Origin: JALYXS01 sp051003795
GTDB lineage: Bacteria; Acidobacteriota; Terriglobia; Bryobacterales; Bryobacteraceae
NCBI GenBank assembly: GCA_051003795.1
Contig: JBPCKZ010000251.1
Span: 1 to 52,580, forward strand
Length of the DNA: 52,580 nt
Reading direction: 5' to 3'
A model generated the notes under the pieces. It worked only from the letters and a program-made list of their open reading frames with translations, ran no database searches and had not been told where the DNA came from. Positions 25,136 through 33,105 of this stretch are shown in pieces (the first letter of the stretch is position 1; each line of letters starts with the position of its first letter). The position numbers and the translations under genes are program-made.

Positions 25136-26245
25136 ATGAAACGCCGACATCTTCTTACCGCCGCCGCTGCCACCGCCGCGGCCCAAATGCTTCCCTCCCG
25201 TTCGCAACAACTCCAGGCAGCCGCCCCCCAAGGCGGTCCGATGAAACTCGGATGCCAGAGCGCCCCGACGGACGACAAGCGCCTGCAATTCTTCGCGCGC
25301 CACGGCGTGCAAGGAATCTGCGGTTATCCGCGGGACTCGCAAAACCAGGGATTCTATTCGGTCGAAGATATCTCGCGCGCTAAAGACATTTGCGACAAGT
25401 ACAAGATCGAGCTCGAATGCATCGCGCCGCCTTATCTCGCCTCGAGCCACATCGATAAGACGCCGCGGCCGGCGATCATGCTCGGCCAAAGCCCCGAGCG
25501 CGACCGCGACATCGAGCAGCTCAATATCATGATCCGGAACTGCGCGAAAGCGGGTGTTCCCTCGATCAAGTACAACATGAGCATTCTCGGCGTGCTGCGC
25601 ACCGGGCGAACTCCGGCGCGCGGGGGCAGTACCTACAGCACCTGGAATTTAGCGGACGCCAAGAGTTCGGGGAAGTTCCCGCCCGAGACGCGCGCGGGCC
25701 GGGTCACGGCCGACATGTATTGGGAGCGCATCACGTATTTCCTCGACCGCGTAATTCCGGTAGCGAACGAATACAAGGTGAGGATGGCGTGCCACCCGCA
25801 CGATCCCGGCGTGCCCCCGGTCGAAGGATTCCAGAAGGTGGACGCGGTGCTTGGGACTCCGGACGGGCTGAAGAAGTTCATTTCGATCCGGGAAAGCCCG
25901 TATCATGGCCTAAACTTTTGCCAAGGCACGGTTTCCGAAATGCTGCAAGATCCCGGCACGGAGCTCTACGACATCATCCGCTACTTCGGCTCGCGCAAGA
26001 AAATTTTCAATGTTCACTTCCGCAACATCCGGGGGCGCCGCAACGCTTTTGAGGAAACCTATCCCGACGATGGAGACGTGGATTTCGTTAAAGCGATGAT
26101 GGTCTACAAGGAAGTGGGCTATCCGTATCTCATGATGCCCGATCACGTTCCGTTCCACCCGGACGATAAGGGCGGCGATCAGGCATTTGCATTCGCGTAC
26201 GGGTATATCCGGGCGCTGATCCAGTCGGTCGGCCGCACGGCCTGA
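25136..26245 (+). CDS. Exported mannonate dehydratase-like (UxuA family) protein
   Basis: 369 residues. N-terminus MKRRHLLTAAAATAAAQ resembles a Tat signal. The rest is a TIM barrel of the UxuA type: MACHPHDPGVPPVEGFQKVD, GLNFCQGTVSEMLQDPGTEL (the family cysteine), IFNVHFRNIRGRRNAFEETY and PDDGDVDFVKAMMVYKEVGY followed by MMPDHVPF. UxuA dehydrates D-mannonate to 2-keto-3-deoxygluconate in the cytoplasm. This copy is predicted to be exported and has HPHDPG where the family usually has HPDDPP, so its substrate may differ. Sugar-acid dehydratase or isomerase of the periplasm is the best guess. It follows the TIR-TPR gene by 63 bases. Confidence 0.82.
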   Translation: MKRRHLLTAAAATAAAQMLPSRSQQLQAAAPQGGPMKLGCQSAPTDDKRLQFFARHGVQGICGYPRDSQNQGFYSVEDISRAKDICDKYKIELECIAPPYLASSHIDKTPRPAIMLGQSPERDRDIEQLNIMIRNCAKAGVPSIKYNMSILGVLRTGRTPARGGSTYSTWNLADAKSSGKFPPETRAGRVTADMYWERITYFLDRVIPVANEYKVRMACHPHDPGVPPVEGFQKVDAVLGTPDGLKKFISIRESPYHGLNFCQGTVSEMLQDPGTELYDIIRYFGSRKKIFNVHFRNIRGRRNAFEETYPDDGDVDFVKAMMVYKEVGYPYLMMPDHVPFHPDDKGGDQAFAFAYGYIRALIQSVGRTA

Positions 26246-26371
26246 AGTGTCGCAAACCAAGCTCCAGCTTTCGCGATCGCCGACCGTGCGTAAGCCATTC
26301 GTAAACGTTGCGCCTTAAGGCATGATCTATGCTGTTGCGGCACTTGTCGGCAACCGGCGTTTTCCGTCAAG

Positions 26372-26389
26372 TTGACGTGACGCCGACTT
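26372..26389 (+). repeat. Direct repeat, left copy, beside the integrase island
   Basis: TTGACGTGACGCCGACTT recurs with one mismatch at 28828-28845. The two copies bracket the TIR-pentapeptide gene and the broken recombinase gene. They could be attachment-site remnants, but a pair this similar is expected about once by chance in a window this long, so the call is tentative. Confidence 0.25.
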
Positions 26390-26512
26390 ACCGAGACCAA
26401 TCTCTGGAAAGCCGTCCTTAGCCGCTTTCGAGTACGGCCACCTTGTGCCCGCGCAATTCCGCTCCTTGGCAGCCAAGCCGCCGCCGATATCTACAGAATC
26501 AAGCGGCGCTCA

Positions 26513-27556
26513 CTAAAGGCTCGGCCGGGGTGGGCGTTCCCGCGCAACTTCATCAGTCCGCAACGCTCTGATGACGTTCTCTACCTGTGCGTCAAACTTC
26601 GCCGAATCCCGCTGCCAGCCGGTAAAGTCCGCGGCGAGACGAGACCGGATCTGCGCGGCCTTTCCTGCTTTCCACTTGAACAAGTGACCGTCGAGGTTCA
26701 AAGGGATGAGCACCAGAACCTTTTTCTTACGCTCCTTCATAAGGCGTTGTTCCTTAGCAAAGGCAGCGACGATTTCGTTGTCCACCCACCAACTGGTCAG
26801 TGACGCCTTCGAGCCACAAAAGAGCACCTTGTCCCACAGCCGAATTCCGCGATCGACATGTTCGTGGATATGATCGCCTGGCAAAATCTGTTTTTCGTCG
26901 AGCCAACAGCGGATTCCACGGCCTTGAAGCGTGTCGTGGAGGCGTCGTGCAAACGGCTTGTCCTCATGGCTGTAGCTGATGAAACAAGAATAGAATTCGA
27001 TCGGACTACCGATTAGCGAGTGGGCGTACACAATAAAGTTCTCAGGCACGCCCGCACCACGCAAGAAAACGTCAGGGATTTTTCCGTTTGACCGAAAGAT
27101 GGTGTCGATGCCAATTGAAGACGGACCGTCGTGTTGTACTTCTTCTAGGCCTTTGATGAGACTTAGGTCAACGTTTGCGAACGTCGCCTCCTCAATAATC
27201 ACGCCACGGAGGTCCATCCCGTGAAGCTCTCCATAGAAGTGGACATAGTCAAATCTTACCCCCTTTAGATCGGTGCCGTTGAACCTTGCATTGACTATCC
27301 GTGCAGCTGTGAAGTGACATCCCGAGAGCTGAGCCCCGCTAAAGTCTGTCATGCCAAGTTCAGCGTAAGACAGGTCAGCGCCCCGTAGATTGGCACTCTT
27401 CAAGTCCACCCAACCAAGGTCGAACCAATCAAGTTTCCTTCCCGACAAATCTGCTCCGCTCAGGTCTGGTGATTCGCGTTCCACCGATTCACCCTTCCAG
27501 TCATTCCAGAACTCGACGCCTCGATTAAGGGCGGCGAGGTGATCTGGGTTTGCCAT
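26513..27556 (-). CDS. Pentapeptide-repeat / TIR domain protein
   Basis: 347 residues from ATG at 27556 (MANPDHLAALNRG). A further in-frame start at 27610 is less likely. Residues 29-135 are pentapeptide repeats of A(D/N)LxG form: DLSGADLSGRKL, DLKSANLRGADLSYAEL, DFSGAQLSG, RFNGTDLKGVRF. They fold as a right-handed beta-helix. Residues 188-335 are a TIR domain: FYSCFISYSHEDKPFARRLH, GIRCWLDEKQILPGDHIHEH, VLFCGSKASLTSWWVDNEIV, with Glu261 at the expected NADase position. TIR domains fused to other modules are common antiphage effectors that deplete NAD. The gene lies in an AT-richer island next to a recombinase. Defence function is inference. Confidence 0.85.
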   Translation of the reverse strand: MANPDHLAALNRGVEFWNDWKGESVERESPDLSGADLSGRKLDWFDLGWVDLKSANLRGADLSYAELGMTDFSGAQLSGCHFTAARIVNARFNGTDLKGVRFDYVHFYGELHGMDLRGVIIEEATFANVDLSLIKGLEEVQHDGPSSIGIDTIFRSNGKIPDVFLRGAGVPENFIVYAHSLIGSPIEFYSCFISYSHEDKPFARRLHDTLQGRGIRCWLDEKQILPGDHIHEHVDRGIRLWDKVLFCGSKASLTSWWVDNEIVAAFAKEQRLMKERKKKVLVLIPLNLDGHLFKWKAGKAAQIRSRLAADFTGWQRDSAKFDAQVENVIRALRTDEVARERPPRPSL

Positions 27557-27798
27557 ACTGCTCACCGATACCTCACATAACTGTCGCAGTGCCGACAAGC
27601 GTACAACCACGGCGTCTCGGCACTGATTCTCAAAACAGACCCCCCGGATGCATTATTAGCGCTGGCCAAGTATCCACTTGGACGCGAAACACGCATCTCC
27701 TGCATGCGCGCGTCGGAGTTTAGTCCTGGTAAACACCGCTCAAGGAAACCACACGAGCGGAAAGTCGGCGACCCGCCCGCTGGCGAAAGTTTTTCTGG

Positions 27799-28749
27799 CT
27801 ACGGTTCTATGCCGATGCTATCGTTAACAGCGCCACGAATCCGCTGTTTGCAACCGAGGTAGCACTGCGTCGTTTGGATCGATACGTGGCCCAAGAGAAA
27901 CTGGATCTGGTCAAGTTCTCCACCCGCTGCGTGACAGAGCTTCGCTCAGGATCGGCGTAGATCGTGTGGCGCAAGCTGGCTGAGCCCAATCTTCCTGGCG
28001 TGCTCTTTAACCACATGCCAAACCACCCGCTCGGTCACCTGCTCACCCCAACATGTTCCAGCCCGACAGACGCAGCGAAACAGCCGCCCGTTTGCGATGC
28101 CAGCGGCCTTTACCCACATGTCTATTTCCGCCTTAACCCAGTCAGGAACCGGCACGGTTCTGACGTGACCGCCTTTGCCGACAAGATCGACGATCGCCCA
28201 ATTATCCTCGCGTCGCTGCAGATGCGAGAAGTCCAAATCAGCGAGTTCCCGCCGCCTCAAGCCACAACAAAGCAGGATGGCGAAGATTGCGCGATCTCGT
28301 TTCCCCTTCAGCGTCGCGAATGAAGGCGACTGCAACAATCGCCGGGCCTCGTCAGCCGTGAGCCAATTTCCGAGCCTTACGCCCAGCTTCTTCACTCCCT
28401 TTACACGTCGTATTCCGGCGGCGAGCTCAGGGCTGAGCAACCCAGCATCGGCGGCCTCGTATGCAAGCCGCCGAACGGCAGCGAGTCGCCCATTGATCGT
28501 GCCTGGTGCGAGTCCCTGGCCCTCCAGAAAAATGCGGTATCGTGTGACCACAACCTTATTGAAGGACAACCGCGGCTCGGAACAGTACCATAGGATGAAA
28601 TCGTCAATCGCGTGTCGGTATCCCCGCTTCGACTCCGGCGAACGCAGACTATCCAAAACCGCTCTCTTGCTGTGATCCAGGTCCGGCAGGCCCAGCTTGG
28701 TCTTCGGTCGTCTCACGCCTCGGGATCTGCGTTTGGTGTTTCTGCTCAT
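27799..28749 (-). pseudogene. Tyrosine recombinase/integrase with in-frame TGA
   Basis: From ATG at 28749 the frame encodes an N-terminal SAM-like DNA-binding domain (SPESKRGYRHAIDDFILWYC) and most of the catalytic domain: CGLRRRELADLDFSHL (first Arg), GKGGHVRTVPVPDW (Lys), LAPHDLRRS (HxxR). A TGA at 27946-27948 follows. In the same frame the rest is intact: AKLCHAAGGELDQIQFLLGH then VSIQTTQCYLGCKQ with the nucleophilic Tyr, ending at TAG 27799-27801. Homologues have Cys at the stop position, so one base change (TGC or TGT to TGA) truncated it. The short product lacks the last His and the Tyr and cannot cut DNA. Confidence 0.85.
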
Positions 28750-28827
28750 CTCTGCCGCCTCCTTGCGGTTGGAAACGAGCCTACACCTCACCAGACGAAA
28801 CGGGCGTTATTCGACCAAGTGGCGTTC

Positions 28828-28845
28828 TTGACGTGAAGCCGACTT
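28828..28845 (+). repeat. Direct repeat, right copy, beside the integrase island
   Basis: TTGACGTGAAGCCGACTT matches 17 of 18 bases of the copy at 26372-26389. It lies about 80 bases upstream of the recombinase start, a common place for an attachment or recombinase-binding site. Related TTGACGT strings occur at about 30621 and 30643. Significance is uncertain. Confidence 0.25.
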
Positions 28846-28991
28846 CACAGGAGTAATCGCTAAACGCTGTGCCGTTGATCATTCTTAGCCAGGCGACGGA
28901 GGTGAAACTATGACGTCGGCCTCAGCGGAACGCAGCCAGATAATTTCCGGATCCTCAGTACGTCCCGGTTTCCCGAATTCGTTCCCCACCC

Positions 28992-29189
28992 TTACTTGTG
29001 GTCACGCGTGTGTGGCTCGTTGCGCTCCGGGAAGAGATGCGTGGTCACTTCAAGCTGGACTTTCGTGTTTGGCGGAAGATCTCCGTGGTCTATTTTGTCC
29101 ATGATCGCCAGAACGCACTCAACGACCGTTTCTTCTTTCATCAGATGGTGCTGGATCGCAGCCAGAAACCAGCTCGAATTCTCCAACAC
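28992..29189 (-). CDS. Small hypothetical protein
   Basis: 65 residues from GTG at 29189, three bases after the stop of the larger hypothetical gene upstream. It contains WFLAAIQHHLMKEETVVECV, LAIMDKIDHGDLPPNTKVQL and EVTTHLFPERNE: a mixed helix/strand composition that looks like real protein. The tight spacing suggests co-expression and perhaps function as a partner. No family is recognised. A competing open frame on the plus strand (start 28910 after a good GGAGGTGA) overlaps it, so certainty is limited. Confidence 0.5.
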   Translation of the reverse strand: MLENSSWFLAAIQHHLMKEETVVECVLAIMDKIDHGDLPPNTKVQLEVTTHLFPERNEPHTRDHK

Positions 29190-29192
29190 GAT

Positions 29193-30494
29193 TTAGCGAT
29201 CGGCCTGCACAGCCTTCTCAATCTGATAGCTCAACCCATCTTCAGATCGGATCACGTTAAAGCCCGCCTTTCTGAATCGCTCCAAAACGTGCGCCGGATT
29301 GTAGATGGTCTGGACAATTGCTCCCTGAAAGTACAACCTGCGAAGGAAGTGAAGATCTACGGGTAGCCAAAATGGTGGTGCGCAGCCAGGCAAGAATCCG
29401 GTCGATATCTCTCCCATGCGAATGCTGTTATCGTGCGATCCGAAGTGAACCAACTTGACTGAGCGCCCGACGACTGTCTCCAGGCGCGCATTGAAATCGA
29501 TCGCCTTGGCTCCGAAGAGACGGTCAAATAGACTGGCTTCCGGCAATACATTCAGCCCTATGAGGAGGAGGCCGGAACCCACTTGTTCGTACGCGACATC
29601 CGCGACCTCAAGTGAGTCGCTGAGGCTTTGAAGAGCGCTAATTTCATAACCCTCATGGAAGCTATTTCGTTTGGTGAAGCTTTCTGGAACGTTCGGGGGC
29701 GAATTTTCCTTATTCGGCGCCAGAGACTCTTGCATCTCAGTGATTTGTCGCTCCAATCGTTCCGCAAAATCCTTTTTGGCTTCCCCATGGTGCATTTCAG
29801 ATGTGCCTGGTGTAGCGGGGATTCTGTTGAACGGAATCCTCTTGGGGTCAGTGCCAATCATGTGTAAAGTGACTTCGGCTCGTCCGGACCCCACCTTCCG
29901 GGCCTTCAGTTCTCCCAGCGCTATGACTTCGCCACTCCGGAGGTCCAAAAAGCTGAAATCTCCGACGCGCAGAAACGATGTGATCCCGTGGTAAATTACA
30001 ACGCAGTCAGCATAGCGGATGTGCTTCAGGAACTCGATTTCCGCTAGACCCCCGACGCCAGGTGGCGTGTGCGGAATCGCGGAGTGCCGGCGTTGCTGTC
30101 CGACCTTGTTCTGGCTCTTACGGTAAAAGAACCAAGCGAAAGCATCACCGATGGCCCTACCCACATCCATCGCTGACTTTAGGGCAGTTCGGAGTTCATC
30201 GGACTCGCGCAACAGGCTCGCAACCACATCCGACCCAAGCTGGGACTTGTTGGCAATCGTGGCCTTCTCCTCTTTTCGCAACCTGCGATATACCTCGTCT
30301 AACCCGAAGAGGGCACTCGCGAGTCTGGGCTGAAAGGCCAGAAAGTGTTCGCCAAAGTCTGGCGAGATGGGCCCGTGCTTCATCAGCGCGAGGGTTTCCC
30401 AGCATTTTAGAAAGTCTTTCTCGGCTTCATCGATTGCAGTTCTAACTGCTTCAGCGGACATCATTCTCGTCCCGGCGTCAACGTTCTGTGCCAT
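29193..30494 (-). CDS. Hypothetical protein of the accessory island
   Basis: 433 residues from ATG at 30494 (MAQNVDAGTRMMSAEAVRTA); a TTG at 30545 is the alternative. The N-terminal third is helical with charged repeats. The middle holds LAEIEFLKHIRYADCVVIYH, VGDFSFLDLRSGEVIALGEL and KARK. The spacing of Glu, Asp and the ExK-like GELKARK recalls a PD-(D/E)xK nuclease core, but this is only a pattern match. The C-terminal third is mixed, with SVKLVHFGSHDNSIRMGEIS and LHFLRRLYFQGAIVQTIYNP. The gene is AT-richer than its neighbours and lies beside the recombinase and TIR genes, which suggests horizontal acquisition. No function is assigned. Confidence 0.65.
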   Translation of the reverse strand: MAQNVDAGTRMMSAEAVRTAIDEAEKDFLKCWETLALMKHGPISPDFGEHFLAFQPRLASALFGLDEVYRRLRKEEKATIANKSQLGSDVVASLLRESDELRTALKSAMDVGRAIGDAFAWFFYRKSQNKVGQQRRHSAIPHTPPGVGGLAEIEFLKHIRYADCVVIYHGITSFLRVGDFSFLDLRSGEVIALGELKARKVGSGRAEVTLHMIGTDPKRIPFNRIPATPGTSEMHHGEAKKDFAERLERQITEMQESLAPNKENSPPNVPESFTKRNSFHEGYEISALQSLSDSLEVADVAYEQVGSGLLLIGLNVLPEASLFDRLFGAKAIDFNARLETVVGRSVKLVHFGSHDNSIRMGEISTGFLPGCAPPFWLPVDLHFLRRLYFQGAIVQTIYNPAHVLERFRKAGFNVIRSEDGLSYQIEKAVQADR

Positions 30495-30645
30495 TTTAAC
30501 CGAGGCGTCTATACCCTCCGAATTCGCCGATCTGCGATCATCCAAACTCCTGCCTTATCGCGCAGCGTAGAGTAAATCTGTCACTCTCGCTCCTGTGAAA
30601 CGCCGCTCACAGAATTCACTTTGACGTATAGTCGGCAAAGCGTTG

Positions 30646-30666
30646 ACGTGCCGCCTAGCGGCACGT
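30646..30666. repeat. Perfect 9-bp inverted repeat at the island edge
   Basis: ACGTGCCGC and GCGGCACGT face each other across a CTA loop. It lies 63 bases past the stop of the PBP gene on the minus strand and about 150 bases upstream of the hypothetical gene. There is no T-run, so it is not a classical terminator. It might be a protein-binding site or a recombination core at the boundary of the island. Confidence 0.4.
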
Positions 30667-30728
30667 ATCGAACGCGAAAAGTCGCGCGGCGTTTACCGAG
30701 GCCAGCCGCAAAATTGTGGCCGATTACC

Positions 30729-33089
30729 CTAATTCGGTTGATATATCGCGGGCCGCTGCCAGTCCGTCGGTTCGTTTCCATCGAGCGGCAAGGCCTTAAA
30801 TTCGCATGGCGATTTCGGTTGCGTCCCCGCGAGGAAATACTCGACACGCCCCGGGCCGCATAGGTCGCTCGCCAATTGGCCAGTGTCCGGATCGATGTTT
30901 ACTCCCACAATGCCTTTCACCTTTTCGAAAGGTTTCGCGCCGACGCCCAGGGCAACCGCGCGCTTCATGAATTCGGCCCAAATCGGCAGCGCGGATTTCG
31001 AACCTTCCAAGTTTAATTCGCGATTATCGTCGAACCCGACCCACACCACGCACAACAGATCGGAAGTGAAGCCGGCGAACCATCCATCGCGGGAAGTTCC
31101 CGTTTTACCGGCCGCGGGAACTCTGAAACCTTTGCCGCGGACTCCCGCCCCGGTCCCGCTCCGCATCACTTCTTCAAGCAGATTCACCATGAGATAATTC
31201 ACGCGGGAATCGAGCGCCCGATGCCGCTCAGGCGAACCGGCGGCGGCCAGGTTGCCATCGCGAGACAAGACGGAGGCTAGAAAAGTCGGCTCCACGTACG
31301 TCCCATCATTCGCAAAAACCGTGTAAGCCCCGGCCATTTCGAGCGGCGTCGCCTCATACGCGCCGAGAGCGACGGCCGGAGTAGCCTGGATGCTTTCGTT
31401 CAGTCCGCACTTTCGCGCCAGCTGCACCACTTTGCCGTAGCCGACTTGCTCCGCTAAATGCACGGTCGCGATATTCATCGAGGAAGCCAGAGCGCGCCGC
31501 AAAGTGACCGTTCCGTGGTAATTCTGCATGTAATTGCCCGGCTCGTAGATCTGATTGCCGAACTTGAAAGTGGTCGGCTCATCCTCCAGAGTATTCGCGG
31601 CGGTGATGATCTTTTTCCCGCCTTCGACGGCGGTGTTGAGAGCGGCGGCATAAACGAACGGCTTGAAAACGGATCCCGGCTGCCTCATCGAAAGAGCGTG
31701 ATTCAACTGGCTCTGCGCATAATTGCGGCCGCCCACGACGGCTTTGATGTAGCCGGTGTGCGGATCGAGCGCGATCAGCGCAACTTGCGGCAGCGTCTTA
31801 TCCGGATCGTTCTTTTTCCGTTTGCCGTTGATGAGCTTATCGACGCCCTCCATGCCCATTTCCACGGCTTTCTGGGCGGCGTGCTGCAGATCCCAATCGA
31901 GCGTCGTGAACACCTGATAGGCCTCGCTGTCCTTGGTATCGTCACCCAGGCGTTCCTGCAACTCATCGTTTACAAGCGCGAGAAAATACGGCGCCCCGCT
32001 CGAGTCGAGCACGCGTGGCGCAAGCTTGAGCGGAGTCGCCGATGCGCTTTCGTACCGGCTTGGGGCGATGTAGCCGTTTTGCCGCATCATCGTAAGAATC
32101 ACGTTGCGCCGCGCCAAAGCGCGAGCCGGATACTTGAACGGATTGAAGTAAGTGGGCCGTTGCACCATTCCCGCGAGAGTCGCCGCTTCGGGCAGCGTGA
32201 GTTCGCCGATATCCTTGCTGAAAAACGTCTGCGCCGCTTCCCCGAAACCATGAATGCTGAACGTTTCCCGCCGCCCGAGATAGACCAGATTGCAGTAATA
32301 CTCCAGAATCTGTTGCTTCGAGAGTTTCTGCTCCAGTTGCATCGTGATCAAGATTTCGGTCAGCTTGCGCTTCCAGGCTTTCTGGGGCTCGAGCCAGATG
32401 CCGCGGGCGAGCTGCATGGTGATGGTGGACGCGCCTTGCTCTTTCCGGCGGTCCTTGAAATCCACGTAGGCGGCCTTCAGGATGCGGCGCATGTCCAGGC
32501 CGGAGTGATCGAAAAAACGCTTGTCCTCCGCCGACACCAGGGCGTTCACCAAGACCTTGGGGATCTCATCGTAGCGGACCATGCGGCGCCGCTCGCGGCT
32601 CCCATCCGTGAAATTCGTCAGTAGCTCCGGTTCAAGCTTGTATTGGGAAGCGTTCTGCTTCCCGTTCACCAGCCAAATGGATGAAATTTTGCCGGACGCG
32701 AACCGAATATCGGCGGGCTCCCTTTCCACGACGGCGTTTTCGCCCGGATGCACTTCCACGGTTTCGTTCCCGGCGCGATACCAGCCAAAGGGATCGCCTT
32801 TGCGGTCGCTGTATCCGGCACGCCGCAGCGCCGCGGCGATTTCCGTCGCGGAGATCTCCTCGCCGGGTTCCAGGGTTCGCGGCGACGCATAGAAATTCGA
32901 GGCGCCGCCGAACGGCCCGGAGTGCAACTTCTGGTCGACGATACGCGAAAACTTCGCGTACACGTAGGTAAACGGAAGAACCACCAAAACAAAGAAAATG
33001 CCGGCAATGGCCGCCACCCAACGCCGACGTTTCCGGCGTTTGGCTTCCGCTGGCGTAAAAGAATGTTCCACGCTAACTTCTGTATCCAT
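30729..33089 (-). CDS. Class A penicillin-binding protein, PBP1b type
   Basis: 786 residues from ATG at 33089; a TTG at 33143 would overlap the topoisomerase remnant. One N-terminal membrane anchor (WVAAIAGIFFVLVVLPFTYV) is followed by a UB2H-like region (NFYASPRTLEPGEEISATEI). The glycosyltransferase-51 domain has SAEDKRFFDHSGLD (catalytic Glu188) and GASTITMQLARGIW. The transpeptidase domain has SVFK near 473, SSMN, and KTGTSRDGWFAGFT near 660. It polymerises and cross-links peptidoglycan in the periplasm. UB2H, which docks an outer-membrane lipoprotein activator in enterobacteria, points to the PBP1b branch. Confidence 0.93.
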   Translation of the reverse strand: MDTEVSVEHSFTPAEAKRRKRRRWVAAIAGIFFVLVVLPFTYVYAKFSRIVDQKLHSGPFGGASNFYASPRTLEPGEEISATEIAAALRRAGYSDRKGDPFGWYRAGNETVEVHPGENAVVEREPADIRFASGKISSIWLVNGKQNASQYKLEPELLTNFTDGSRERRRMVRYDEIPKVLVNALVSAEDKRFFDHSGLDMRRILKAAYVDFKDRRKEQGASTITMQLARGIWLEPQKAWKRKLTEILITMQLEQKLSKQQILEYYCNLVYLGRRETFSIHGFGEAAQTFFSKDIGELTLPEAATLAGMVQRPTYFNPFKYPARALARRNVILTMMRQNGYIAPSRYESASATPLKLAPRVLDSSGAPYFLALVNDELQERLGDDTKDSEAYQVFTTLDWDLQHAAQKAVEMGMEGVDKLINGKRKKNDPDKTLPQVALIALDPHTGYIKAVVGGRNYAQSQLNHALSMRQPGSVFKPFVYAAALNTAVEGGKKIITAANTLEDEPTTFKFGNQIYEPGNYMQNYHGTVTLRRALASSMNIATVHLAEQVGYGKVVQLARKCGLNESIQATPAVALGAYEATPLEMAGAYTVFANDGTYVEPTFLASVLSRDGNLAAAGSPERHRALDSRVNYLMVNLLEEVMRSGTGAGVRGKGFRVPAAGKTGTSRDGWFAGFTSDLLCVVWVGFDDNRELNLEGSKSALPIWAEFMKRAVALGVGAKPFEKVKGIVGVNIDPDTGQLASDLCGPGRVEYFLAGTQPKSPCEFKALPLDGNEPTDWQRPAIYQPN

Positions 33090-33105
33090 GCTGGGATCTT
33101 TCGGG

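Noticed and set aside
26246..26512. Possible oxidoreductase remnant on the minus strand
   Set aside because: A short run (GAELRGHKVAVLESG) resembles an FAD-binding segment, but it is too short and surrounded by stops.
31458..32624. 388-codon open frame opposite the PBP gene
   Set aside because: Antisense shadow of a well-supported class A PBP.
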